Assembly (NCBI RefSeq): GCF_002775205.1
Contig: NC_036456.1
Span: 21,167,968 to 21,231,967, forward strand
DNA from: Xiphophorus maculatus
Lineage: Eukaryota; Chordata; Actinopteri; Cyprinodontiformes; Poeciliidae
Length of the DNA: 64,000 nucleotides
Reading direction: 5' to 3'
In this document: positions 1-12,072 of the stretch, piece by piece
Layout: each line of letters opens with the position of its first letter
Position numbering within the stretch: position 1 is the first letter of the stretch
Notes under the pieces: model-generated
What the model saw: only the letters and a program-made list of their open reading frames with translations
Database searches by the model: none
What the model was told of the DNA's origin: nothing
Translations under genes and position numbers: made by a program

Positions 1-624
1 GGCAGTTAGTGCAGTACTGGGGCAGTTAGTGCAGCACTGGGGCAGTTAGTGCAGCACTGGGGCAGTTAGTGAAGTGCTGAGGCAGTTAGTGAAGTACTGG
101 GGCAGTTAGTGCAGTACTGGGGCAGTTAGTGAAGTACGGGGGCAGTTAGTGCAGCACTGGGGCAGTTAGTGCAGTACTGGGGCAGTTAGTGCAGCACTGG
201 GGCAGTTAGTGCAGCACTGGGGCAGTTAGTGAAGTACTGGGGCAGTTAGTGCAGCACTGGGACAGTTAGTGAAGGACTGAGGCAGTTAGTGAAGTACTGG
301 GGCAGTTAGTGCAGCACTGGGGCAGTTAGTGCAGCACTGGGGCAGTTAGTGCAGTACTGGGGCAGTTAGTGCAGCACTGGGGCAGTTAGTGCAGCACTGG
401 GGCAGTTAGTGAAGTACTGAGGCAGTTAGTGAAGTACTGAGGCAGTTAGTGAAGTACTGGGGCAGTTAGTGAAGTACGGGGGCAGTTAGTGCAGCCCTGG
501 GGCAGTTAGTGCAGCACTGGGGCAATTAGTGCAGTACTGGGGCAGTTAGTGAAGTACGGGGGCAGTTAGTGCAGCACTGGGGCAATTAGTGCAGTACTGG
601 GGCAGTTAGTGCAGCACTGGGGCA
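1..624. repeat. 20-bp minisatellite array
   Basis: About 31 direct copies of a 20-bp unit (consensus GGCAGTTAGTGCAGTACTGG) run from the window edge to about 624. Variation is concentrated at a few positions: GCAGCACTGG, GAAGTACTGG, GAAGTACGGG and GAAGTACTGA. The array starts before the window, so its full length is unknown. No coding role is visible. Confidence 0.95.
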
Positions 625-1837
625 GAATGATGAAGTTAAAGTCAGAAGTTTCTGTGTTTAGGGCAGAAAAGGTTTTTATTGCAGAACAAAATAAATGAAA
701 ATGTTTTTTCTAACTTCAACTTCAGATGTACGTTTTTATTCACAAGCCAGTGAATGTTGGAAAAAAATTCTTATCTTTCCATAATCTGATAGAGGATGAA
801 GTTCTGCCCTCCTCTTCCTCACCATGGAGTCTGAACAACATGGAGGCAGAAACTGAGTCATTATTAGACTGAGGGCAGCCAGACTAGTTTATTTAGAGAA
901 ATTATTATATTTAGATCAATATTATTGCTGAGGTTAACAAGCAGGCCTTCTGACACACAGATAAAACAATAAAAATATAAATAAAGACACTTGGGTCTCA
1001 AGGATAGATGGGGCCTCAGCCCCCCGCTGGCCCCCTTTCTGCACGTGCCTGATGGGCCCAGATGTGTCATGGCGGAGGCTTTGGAGGCGTCTCAGATGTT
1101 GTGTTGATCTGATCCAGAGAGTTTTTCTCCCTCATCATTTTCCTGTGGAATCAGGACAGACTGATCTGGTTCAGAGGTTCCTCTCCTCCATCCTCCATGT
1201 TTAATGTTTCACTGCAGCACAGCTGATCCAATAACTGATCCTGCTGAGCCTCCAGCTGCTGCAGAACCTGCTGATCACCTGATCAGTTAATGCAGCAGCA
1301 GAGAAACACCTGGAACATTCAGAGCAGTTAGAGAGCTCTGCTCTCAGAAACTATGTGGGGTCAAAGGTTGTGATGCCAACACGCCGTAAAGCTAACAGCT
1401 CAATGTAATGTACAACATGGGTCGTCCATCTTGTTGCTTAGTAACCATGTATTTGGGATTAAAGCACTGAGGAAGGCTGGTTTGTGCAGGTTGTTCTGAC
1501 TTTGTGCCTCCATCAATATTCTACCAACATGGAGTCCATGGCTGTTACAGAAGCAGACAGAGACTCTGGTGGTTTGGAGTCCCAGCAATGTTATTTACTA
1601 AAACTTGTAAATCGTTGATAATTTACCAAACTACAGTGAAGTGAAAACTTCAGTGATTCAGCCCTGATGTACAGAACACATGAACTTATCAATTGGTTTA
1701 AAACAGAAGAAAAACACAGAATAAAGATAAACTGCTGCACAACGACCAGTTTAATCTGTATGAGTAGTTCCTGAGTTAGAGACGGTGAGAAACTCAGGAG
1801 GGAGAAGAGCTGCTGCTCCTTCACACCGAGAGGAGCC
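625..1837. other. No gene seen
   Basis: This AT-rich stretch lies between the minisatellite and the LINE fragment at 1838. It has only short chance open frames, no supported exon and no clear repeat structure. A GC-rich patch at about 1015-1060 may be old transposon sequence, but I cannot assign it. Confidence 0.6.
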
Positions 1838-1993
1838 AGTTGAGGCTCAGGCATCTGGTCAGGACGACTCCTGAACGCCTCCTGGTGAGGAGTTCAGGTC
1901 CCACCGGGAGGAGGGGAAAACCGGGACACGCTGGAGGGACGATGTTCCTCTGGATGGATGGATGGATGGATGGATGGATGGATGGATGGATGA
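1838..1993 (+). mobile_element. LINE 3'-end fragment with (GGAT)n tail
   Basis: The sequence at 1838-1945 resembles the 3' end of a very common teleost RTE/Rex-type LINE. In one frame it reads like LRHLVRTTPERLL followed by a GPTGRRGKPGHAGG-like stretch. It is followed by a perfect GGAT microsatellite (about 1951-1993), the usual tail of that family. The piece is short and internally deleted. The family name is from memory and unverified. The microsatellite coincides with the left edge of segmental duplication A. Confidence 0.45.
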
Positions 1994-2772
1994 CACACAT
2001 GCAGCACATGGATACATTTCTGTGAAAATAGACAACAATAATGTATATAAACTAATATTTGTCTGATATCCTAATTAATGTTCATATAATAAACCATGAA
2101 GGTTTTTTTCTGTTATTCACTTTGTCTTCCTGAACATCTCTTTCCAGCAGCTCCCACCAGGGGGCGCCACAGCAGATCCTCTTTCTCCATCTTCTGTCCT
2201 CCTTTATCTCCTCTCTCTCTACATCAGGGGGTCCAAAGTGGGTTCTGGAGGTTCTGGAGGTTCTGGAGGTTCTGGAGGTCCGGCATCCTGCATGTTTTAG
2301 TCTCTCCCTGGTTTAACTCACCTGGATCCAACGATGATCATTAGAGGCCTAAGATGAACTTTGACCTGCTGAAAGGTTGTTGGTACCAGCAGGGAGGGAA
2401 CCAGAACCTGCAGGATGCCGGGCCTCCAGGACCCACTTTGGGCTCCACTGATCTACATCAGGAACCTTCTCTGGTTTCCTCTGTCCCTCCTCTACAACGT
2501 CTCCATGTTCAACATCCTTCGTCCAATTGTACTAATGTAGTGAATCATTTATGTCAGATATTTGGACACATTTCCATTTAGTATTGAATATAAACAATAG
2601 TAAACACTGTCCTGCTTTTCATTGCTGTTATTAAGGTGGTTCCTGAGTGAAATGTGAGTTTCATCCTGTGAAGGTTTGTCTGCTGCTCTGATCCCTTGAT
2701 GTGGAGGAAGGAGGCGGGTTCAGCTCAGTAACAGCAGCTGAACTGAAGCTGAACTGATCAGTCAGAGCTACG

Positions 2773-4442
2773 ATGAGACCAACATCTCTAGCAGCTTCAC
2801 TCTGTAAGTACAAACACTTTATGATCCGTTTGGGTCAAACTGCTGCTGGCTTTCATGATTCTCAGGGTTTTATTTTGAGTTCAGAGTCAAAATTTAAAAG
2901 GAAGGAGCGTGCTGTGGTGGCGCAGGGGGTTAGCACGCCCCACGTTTGGAGGCCTTAGTCCTCGAGGCGGACGTCGCGGGTTTGATTCCCGGTCCCGACA
3001 ACCTTTGCTGCATGTCTCCTCACCCTCCTTCCTGTCTGCCTACTGTAGAAAAAATACGAGCCACTAGCGCCGCAAAAACTCTTCGGAGAAAAAAATGGAA
3101 AAAATAAAATTTTAAAGGAAATCAGAGGTTTTTTAAATTTATAATTATTCTCATTGTCTCCCAAGCTAGTCACACTTTAAAGAGTTTCAGTTTTTGATCT
3201 AAATATTAATTTTTTCTTTAGTTCTGGCCTCATTGCTGAGCTCTACTGCGGTCAAAGGTTGGTAAAAATCTCTTGTAAACTTTTTTTACATTTTCAAATG
3301 TTATTTAAAAATTTATTAATTTCAGATGTTTTGTTTCTGCAACTGAAATCATAATTAATTATGTCATTTTGTCTCTCCAGCTGATCTGACTGTGAGTCCC
3401 AGCAGATCTCAGTTCTTTGAATATGAATCAGTGACTCTGATCTGTGAGGATGGATGGACTGTTAGGAGAAACACGACCAGAGGAACCAGGAAGAGATGTG
3501 AAGGATGGGGGAAATTAAATGGTTCTACCTGTAACATGGACTACTTGTTTGAACATGATACTGGTCTGTACTGGTGTGAGTCCATGTCTGGATCCTCCAG
3601 CAGCAGCAGCAGCATCCAGCTCTCTGTCTCTGGTAAGATCAGACTGTGGAGTTAGTGTTGCTGAAGCTGTGTGGAAATGGATGAAATGCTGTAGTTTGTC
3701 TCTGTGTTGAGGTGGATCAGTGATCCTGCAGAGTCCTGTCCTCCCTGTGATGGAGGGAGATGACGTCACTCTGAGCTGCAGAGCAAAGAATCCAACCCAC
3801 AACCTCCCAGCTGCTTTCTATAAAGATGGCTCCTTCATTGGTGATGGACCATCAGGTCACATGACCCTCCTCCATGTTTCCAGCTCTGATGAAGGCCTCT
3901 ATAAATGTAGTGTCAAAGGTCATGGAGAGTCTCCGTCCAGCAGGATCTCTGTCAAAGGTCAGAGGTCAAGAGGGTTAAATAAATCCTGAACTTTAAGTTT
4001 TAACATGAATTTATAACTTATTAAATCTTTATTTCAGAGAAACCATCAACCACATCGTCCCCATCAACTCCTCCTCCATCATCATCCTCTTCATCTTCCT
4101 CCCAGTTTCTCCTCTCTGGTCTCTCGTCTCTATCAGCTGGTGTTGTTCTGGTTCTACTGGTTCTACTGGTTCTACTGGTCCAACGTCACATTAACAGAAA
4201 ATCTAAAGGTCAGATCAACATGATGCCTGCAGCTGTTAACTCTAAATTATTTTAGGTCTGAGTTTTTATAAATTTTTATATTTTCATTTCAGTTTTTATA
4301 TTTGCAAAAGTTTATTTTTCAGCTGGAGCAAAAATAATTTATAAATAATTAATTTTCAGGTAATCAGGAAGTTGAAGAGAAAAGATTAAATCACACTGAT
4401 GTTAAAATATCAATCAAATCAAATAAAGATAAAAATGTTTGA
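2773..4442 (+). CDS. Fc receptor-like membrane protein, copy A (6 exons)
   Basis: Predicted 272-aa type I surface receptor of the teleost Fc-receptor-like family, probably on leukocytes; the ligand is unknown. Exons: 2773-2803 and 3222-3257 (signal peptide, 31+36 nt, the Fc-receptor pattern), 3381-3632 (Ig1), 3712-3957 (Ig2), 4038-4208 (stalk plus transmembrane), 4360-4442 (tail and TGA). All introns are GT-AG phase 1 and the exons sum to 273 codons. Ig1 has C44 and C88 (in LYWC) plus an extra pair C62/C73, and N-glycosylation sites NTT and NGS. Ig2 holds LSC and EGLYKC. A Ser/Thr/Pro-rich stalk precedes a Val/Leu-rich membrane span at about 212-236. The short lysine-rich tail has no tyrosine, ITIM or ITAM, so signalling would need a partner chain or the alternative exon at 6024. 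The family call is confident; exon ends are inferred by eye. Confidence 0.82.
2904..3105 (+). mobile_element. tRNA-derived SINE in intron 1 of FcRL A
   Basis: The tRNA-like head has an A-box-like TGGCGCAGGGGGTTAGC (2918-2934) and a B box GGGTTTGATTCCCGG (about 2978-2992). A unique body and an A-rich end follow. Near-perfect 15-bp direct repeats flank it (2889-2903 and 3106-3120, one mismatch). It is the same family as the SINE at 7530-7719. It is a SINE, not a functional tRNA gene. Confidence 0.75.
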
Positions 4443-6023
4443 TTTTTAATCTTTTGGTTCATCTGGAAAAACTAAAGAATTGAAGTTTGCTGAGTTTTTC
4501 TATTAGTCAGAAAAAGTTTATTAATCAATTAAATGTTCAAATATGTTTGTGCAAAAAGTCAAGACAAATAAATGTTGATAGTTTTCCAATTTTAAATATT
4601 TTAATCGCAAGAAAATATGTCACTATTATGAATTAATCAGTTATATTAATATATCAATAAACCTTTTAATCACCTAAATACTATAAATTATTGAACTATG
4701 GATCAAAATGAAATTCCTGTTTCTAATGTGATTTTATGTTGTCAGATTTGTTTTTTATTTTTCTCTCTTTATTTCTAATATAAAATGATCAAAAGTTTGT
4801 GATAGAAACTGAATGAAATATGAATTATTCCAGTTAGTCTGTAAATGTTTGGTTGTTTATTTCAGCAGGTTAAAGTTAAAGTTTGTCTCTGTATTGATGC
4901 TTTGCAGCAGTTTGTGGTTTTTCTGCTAACTGGCGCTAACAGACTCTGAGGTCGTCCAGCTTCCTGTTTCAGCCTCAGGTTGCCATGGCAACGCTGCGAC
5001 CCAACAGGTTCACTGCAGGAACGACTAACAGTCACTAAAATACAGTTTAACATCATGTTGAATTAGTTTCTTCATATTAGTGTCGTCTGAAACACATTAA
5101 TCTGATTTTATTCACATCAGAGATGAAACTCATCAAACTCCTGGTTTGTTTTAATGAAGAAAATGATTCTGGTTGGACAAACTGGGACCAGAAACCAGTT
5201 ACTATCTACTGGAGGAATTCAGATTTTAATTTAATCTGACGTGTTAAACTTGAAGAAAATCAAATAGTGTAAAAATACCTCAATGTGAAAAACAAGCTGC
5301 ATATTTTCATAGATTTTAGTTTTAAAATAAATTGTTTACAAAAGTTTTGTGGAAAAGAAAATGTGAAATGTGTAGAAAAATCTAACCAGATTAAAGAGAA
5401 TCCAGATTAGCTAGAGAGAATCCAGATTAACCAGAGAGAATCCAGATTAACCAGAGAGAATCCAGATTAGCCAGAGAGAATCCAGATTAGCCAGAGAGAA
5501 TCCAGATTAGCCAGAGAGAATCCAGATTAACCAGAGAGAATCCAGATTAACCAGAGAGAATCCAGATTAGCCAGAGAGAATCCAGATTAGCCAGAGAGAA
5601 TCCAGATTAGCTAGAGAGAATCCAGATTAGCCAGAGAGAATCCAGATTAGTCAGAGAGAATCCAGATTAGTCAGAGAGAATCCAGATTAGTCAGAGAGAA
5701 TCCAGATTAGCCAGAGAGAATCCAGATTAGCCAGAGAGAATCCAGATTATCCAGATAGAATCCAGATTATCCAGACAGAATCCAGATTTCCTCAGCAGAA
5801 CATGGAGACAGAAACATCTGATCAGATCCATAATTACTACAATATTTATGGAATAATTAAATTTCTGCTGACAGGAAGTTTTAACAATGAGTCATTTTAT
5901 AGTTCAACATCTGTTACCAGCAGCAACAGTTAGCTTCAGGCTAGTCAGTTAGCATTAGCCAGGCTAGCTTAGCTGCAGCTAAATGATTGAGCTTCAGTGA
6001 TTGGATGTTTTCTTCTTCTGCAG
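4443..6023 (+). other. 3' flank or long last intron of FcRL A
   Basis: AT-rich sequence follows the first stop codon of FcRL A. It holds no supported exon before 6024. It contains a 20-bp tandem array listed separately. The whole stretch is matched in copy B at 21080-23764. Confidence 0.55.
5389..5790. repeat. 20-bp minisatellite downstream of FcRL A
   Basis: About 20 copies of a 20-bp unit, consensus AGAGAATCCAGATTAGCCAG. The homologous array in copy B (23252-23508) has about 12 copies. In copy A the array directly replaces about 1.1 kb that precedes it in copy B. Confidence 0.92.
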
Positions 6024-6196
6024 CTCTGAGGCGGCGCTGCTTCACTACTGTTCTGTACGCCACCATGACAGAAGAAGAAGAAAAACTTTGATGCTGAAAC
6101 TCCTGGAGACAGAAAATGTTGTTGATGTGAAACTGGATCCACTGACAACAGGAAGAAAACATCAGTTCTGTTACTCAGAGAGCTTTCTTTAATAAA
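6024..6196 (+). other. Possible alternative terminal exon of FcRL A
   Basis: A strong acceptor (ttttcttcttctgcag) precedes 6024. Joined in phase 1 to the transmembrane exon ending at 4208, it would encode a tail starting ALRRRCFTTVLYATM and ending EEEEKL, with TGA at 6089-6091. A polyadenylation signal AATAAA follows at 6191-6196. The tail holds YATM, a YxxM motif of the kind that binds the PI3-kinase p85 SH2 domain, overlapping an ITIM-like VxYxxM. The identical segment exists in copy B. Splicing is inferred from signals only; it competes with the tail exon at 4360-4442. Confidence 0.42.
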
Positions 6197-6506
6197 CTGG
6201 AAACATTAGAAAGTTGTTCATTCAGAACAATCTGATTTATGATTCTTACAATAAATTAATGCAGGAGAATAAAATCAACTCCAGAAAAATGTTCACCTGT
6301 CCATCTGAATATGTTTGAGTTTTTTCTCTGTAAGCCTCATGAATGTATTTAATGTTTCATTCTCAGTTTTCAGTCTCATGTTTTCAGAAACTGTTTTTAT
6401 TTGAAATGTCTGAATGTTAAAACCTCAGCAGCTCCATTGTTTCTCTGCAGCTTCAGCCTGTTGAACCTGCAGCTCTGCAGCTTGTTGCTAACAAACATGA
6501 TGATCC

Positions 6507-6543
<37 letters not shown>

Positions 6544-6581
6544 GCCTGCCTGCCTGTCTGTCTGTCTGTCTGTCTGCCTGT

Positions 6582-6614
<33 letters not shown>

Positions 6615-7514
6615 TGTCTGTCTGTCTGTCTGCCTGTCTGCCTGCCTGCCTGCCTGTCTGTCTGCCTGCCTGCCTGCCTGTCTGTCTGCCTGCCTGCCTG
6701 TCTGTCTGTCTGTCTGTCTGCCTGTCTGTGGTTCAGCAGTGGAAACTTATTTACTGCGTGTGAAGAAAACTAAACTAAAACCTCAGAATAAATTTGTTCA
6801 AACTGCAGAAAATCCCTCAGTGTGTTAAACCAAAGCAGAACCTTCAGGTTGTTTCTGTTATTTTGTCTAAAAATATCTTTGAAATAAAATAACTCAAATG
6901 ATCCAGAAGTTTTTCTCCTTTTTTATCATCTTTATTCATAAAATCAAAGTTTAAAATTATTCTCATGATTTTAACTTTATTCTGAAAAGCAAAGGAAACA
7001 AAAACCCAGATGATTTCCTGGTTCAGTTTAAACTGATTGAAGCTGAAAGTTTTGCTGTAACTCTCATGTTGTTTAATTTCTGTCTGATTTACATAAAACC
7101 CATAAATTGATGATGAATCATTGATATCTGACCAGTCCCAGTGGGTCTGGACTCCAGTTCTCCCAGTGACTCTGCCTGGATCAGACTGGAGGATTTGACT
7201 GGTTTAGATCCAGTTGGTTTCCTCTGAGCTCCAGCTGCAGCTTTAAGAGTCCTTCATGTTTTCACCATCAACCATCAGTGAGTTAAAGACATCATGTCTG
7301 ATCAACCAGAGGATCAATAATCCATCAATAAACCTGCTGCTTGATGGGATTGAAATAAACAAAGTATTATCTTTATTTTATTTAATGTGTTTAATTCTTC
7401 CACAATCAGCCAGATTATAATAAAAAGCTCAGAAACAAACAGAAACTATTGGAGAGTCATGGTGTGCGCCCTGCTGGCTGACTCTGGTACTGCAGCTGGA
7501 AACATTCTCAGTTT
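6197..7514. other. Non-coding, contains CTGT/CTGC tract
   Basis: Apart from the tetranucleotide tract at 6506-6727 I see no exon or RNA gene. The sequence is duplicated at 23938-25410 with few differences, which reflects recent duplication rather than constraint. Confidence 0.6.
6506..6727. repeat. CTGT/CTGC tetranucleotide repeat
   Basis: An interrupted tract of CTGT and CTGC tetranucleotides. Read as protein it gives only Leu-Ser-Val-Cys and Leu-Pro-Ala-Cys runs. The copy B tract (24250-24627) is about 160 bp longer. Confidence 0.95.
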
Positions 7515-7529
7515 CTCATAAAGAATCTT

Positions 7530-7719
7530 TTTATTTTTAACCCCTCCAGGGTCTTTTGTGGGCTCTAGTTTCCCTTATGTGACAGCAGGCTGACAGGAAA
7601 CGGGGAAGACATGCAGCAAATGTCGTCGGGTCTGGGAGTTGAACCCGCGACGGCCGCGTCGCAGACTCAAGGCCTCCAAAGATGGGTTGCGCTAACCGCT
7701 ACGCCACCATGGCACGCAC
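7530..7719 (-). mobile_element. tRNA-derived SINE, younger than the A/B duplication
   Basis: Read on the minus strand it begins at 7719 with a tRNA-like head: A box TGGCGTAGCGGTTAGCG and B box GGGTTCAACTCCCAG. It ends in an A-rich tail near 7530. It is flanked by perfect 15-bp target-site duplications ctcataaagaatctt (7515-7529 and 7720-7734). Copy B has the same site with a single copy of that sequence and no SINE (about 25410-25425). Confidence 0.88.
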
Positions 7720-8491
7720 CTCATAAAGAATCTTAACTTTTTATTTTCTCCACAGTTTTAATAGAGATGGTAGCAAATTACAGGAAAGGAAAAATATCAT
7801 TTTCTGAAAAACAAAAAAGGAGTAAAACTAAAGTAGTTTCAGTGAAACTAAGAGGTTTTCCATCAACTGCAGCCTGAACAGAGAAGGATAAAACCTGAAG
7901 AGGAAGCAGATCAGTTTGTTCTAGTGGATCAGATATGTAGTCTTTCACAGGGAAACCTCCAATCCAGAACCAAGAACAATCTGCTGACAGAAGATCTTGG
8001 GATTTCCTGCTTGCAGAAGAAGCTTTGCTCTTCTTCTTCTTCTTCATGTGAGAGGAGGGTGTTTGAGGAAGAGCGGAAGAAGAGCGAGTGATTGTATACT
8101 TTCTATCTTTGTTTTTTCTCACTGTTTTTTCACTGGGTGTTTGTGTTACTTGTTTATCTGTAAATTCGTGTTAGTTTCGTCACGTTTTAAGGGGTTTTTG
8201 TGGGTTCGGGTGTGGCCCTCAGGCCGGCGTCTGAGGACGCCATGGTGGTTGTTGGTGGTGGGTCTTTCTCCACGCTGACACGGAAGAACGGCATCAAGGT
8301 GGGTGCTGGTTCTCCGTGCAGCGTGGAGGAAGTTTGTTTGGCTGTGGGTGAGGTGATTGGGCACGGAAATATTAGGTCGGCAGCACGAATGAATGGAGCG
8401 GTGGTGTTGTTTGTTGAGAAAGTTGAACAGGCTCAACAGTTGGTGGAGGTGGGCGTTGCTGTGAAGGGTTTGTTTTTGCAAGTGTCACCAC

Positions 8492-9788
<1,297 letters not shown>

Positions 9789-11058
9789 GTCGCCACTAAC
9801 ACTGCCAGCGACTAAAGTGACGTTGTCAAATGTGCCACCGTTCATCAGCGACGACTTCTTGATTAAAGAGCTGTCAAGGCACGGTAAGGTGGTGTCAACA
9901 CTTAGAAAAGTTCCGACGGGGTGCAAATCACCTCTCCTGAGACATGCTGTCTCTCATAGAAGACAATTATTTATGATTTTAAATCGTAAAGATGAGGAGC
10001 TGAATCTACGATTTCATGTGAAGATAGACGACTTTGATTATATGTTGTTTGCCACGTCTTCTAATATGAAGTGCTTTGGTTGTGGTCAGAGGGCCATATG
10101 GTAAAAATGTGTCCCGACAGGGCCGGGCCGGCCCTGCCGGCCTCGGCGAAGCAGCAACCCGCTGCTGATAAGCAGGTGGGGGACCCACCTAGTGAGGCTG
10201 GAGCGGCGGAGGAACCCGCGGTGGCGAATGCGGAAGAGCCCGCTGCCGCTGCGGAGGTGCCCGCTGAGGAAGAGCCTGAAGATGGTTTGGTTGAGGAGGT
10301 GTCGGTAGTGGACAGTGAGACGAGTGTGTGTGTGAGAAAGGACGGGGGCACGGTGGTGTGTGGTGAAGGGGTGAGTGGTGGTGATGGTGAAGGTGTAGAG
10401 GGAGAGAATGTCGGTGTGCAGGGAGGACAGGAGGAGGTGAAGGACAGTGAGGAGCATTTAGTGTGGGGACCAGGGAGGGACAGGTGAGGTGGAGGTAGGA
10501 GGACAGAATGAAAGGAGGAACAGTGTAGAGTCGGTTTTGGGAATTGGATTGGAGGGAGAGACAGAGGAAGTGATGGAATGGAGGCTTCTGCTCCGGTAAA
10601 GAGGCGAAGCAAAAGGAGGAATGTGGTGGCTGCTGTGCAGGCCAGCAGGCAGGTCAGCAAGCTGGCTGCAGAGAGGAGGGAGGTGTCGGACAGCAGCGAC
10701 GCTGAGAGCTGGTTCTCTGACACCAGCGAGGCGTCAATGACTCAAACAAGTGGTAAAGAACCAAGATACCCTGCTGAGTCTTACAGAACGTTTTTAAAAC
10801 AAACTAAAGGGCTGAAAGGACTAAAGATAGAAAGTTATTTTCCAGATCTGAGAATCTTTTACTCCTCTGCGAGACATCACATTAGGAACAATGAGGTATC
10901 AGGTTTTGAAAAGACAGAAATATTTAGATTAAAGAAAGCAATGTCAAAAGCGAGAAAACTTTTTTGAGTAAACATGATGCACAGTGATTTTTTAGTATTT
11001 TTATTATTATTATTTTTTATAGTCTTTTTGTGTGTTGGTTTTAGCTTCTTACTCAACA

Positions 11059-12072
11059 TGGATTCTTTTAAAATAGCATCTTTGAATCTTAACGGGGCGA
11101 GGGAGGCTGAGAAACGGGCTTTGATTTACCAAACACTGAACCAAAAGAAAATCGATGTTATTTATTTACAGGAAACTCATAGCGATCATTTAATTGAAAC
11201 AGACTGGGGCAGAGAGTGGAGGGGGGGGTCATTTTAAGCCACGGTGCCTCCCAGAGTGCAGGGTGGGCTTTCTGTTCTCTAAGGCTTTCACCCCGACCTC
11301 CACAGAAGTAGAGCATGTCGTTCAAGGGAGGTGTCTTTTAGTTAAAGCAAAGTTTGATAATTTTAGTCTGGTTTTTATTAATATTTATGCTCCCATTACC
11401 AATGCAGAGAAAAAGCGTTTTTTTGAACAAATTGGGGAAAGGTTGGGTGATTGTGGGTCTGAGGATTATGTTTTTATAGGCGGGGATTTTAATTGTACAG
11501 AAAACGAGTTTTTAGATCGTAATCATGCAGAGCCGCATCCAGCGGCCCAACATGCTCTGGGTCAGCTGGTCTCGTCCCACGGCCTGGTGGACGTATGGAG
11601 GAAGATGCATGCAGGCTCCAGGCAGTACACATGGTCCCACATTAAGGAAAACCGAATCTCTTTAGCTCGACTTGATCGGTTTTATTGTTTTAAACACCAT
11701 TTTAACGTGTTTAAAACATGCCAGATTTTACCGGTGGCTTTTACCGATCACTCGTTGCTTTTAGGTGGTGTTTTTATCAGAAACATTTTACCTAGAAACG
11801 CTTACTGGCATTTTAACTCAGCTTTAACTTATGATCAGGGTTTTAAGGAGATTTTAGGTTATTTTTGGACTGGTTTTAGACAGAGAAAGGCTGATTTTAC
11901 TTGTCTGAGACAGTGGTGGGACCATGGGAAAGTTCAGATAAAACTGCTGAGTCAGCAGCACACTCTCAATGTCACCCGTGACATTACCGGATCTATCAGG
12001 GATCTGGAGATGAACATCGTGGAATTAGAACAACTTAGTGAATCCACAGGAAATCGAGAGCACATTGTGTAG
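11059..12072 (+). pseudogene. LINE ORF2 endonuclease domain, truncated
   Basis: ORF2 starts at 11059 with an APE-type endonuclease: IASLNLNGAREAEKR, then VIYLQETHSD, a GGDFNCTEN motif, LARLDRFY and FTDHSLL. The frame is broken at a run of eight G at about 11219-11226 and continues in another frame from there. Coding similarity stops about 340 residues in, before any reverse transcriptase. In life ORF2 would nick target DNA and copy the element's RNA. This copy cannot. Confidence 0.8.

Larger units (their letters stand above)
1993..8046 (+). repeat. Segmental duplication, copy A (FcRL)
   Basis: From about 1993 (gacacacatgcagcacatgg) to the CTT microsatellite at about 8030-8046, this segment is nearly identical to 18788-25729 in the same orientation, about 16.8 kb away. 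It carries FcRL copy A and its 3' flank. Copy A differs from B by two SINE insertions, fewer GGTTCTGGA units (2243-2280), a shorter CTGT/CTGC tract, lack of about 1.1 kb present at 22080-23250 in B, and a divergent segment from intron 1 to the start of the first Ig exon. The left edge abuts a GGAT microsatellite and the right edge lies in a CTT microsatellite. Confidence 0.9.

Noticed and set aside
2904-3105. tRNA gene
   Set aside because: A and B boxes belong to a SINE head; the cloverleaf is not intact and target duplications surround the element. The same holds for 7530-7719.
4862-5056. Minus-strand 64-codon frame repeated at 21498-21692
   Set aside because: The two are identical only because the segment is duplicated; no start context, domain or conservation argument supports it.
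5389-5790. CRISPR-like array
   Set aside because: The units are contiguous 20-mers without unique spacers; the setting is a vertebrate genome. The same applies to the arrays at 1-624, 16012-16725 and 62966-64000.
10061-10723. Minus-strand 220-residue Ser/Pro/Thr-rich frame
   Set aside because: It is antisense to the acidic low-complexity part of LINE ORF1, with no domain and no splice context.
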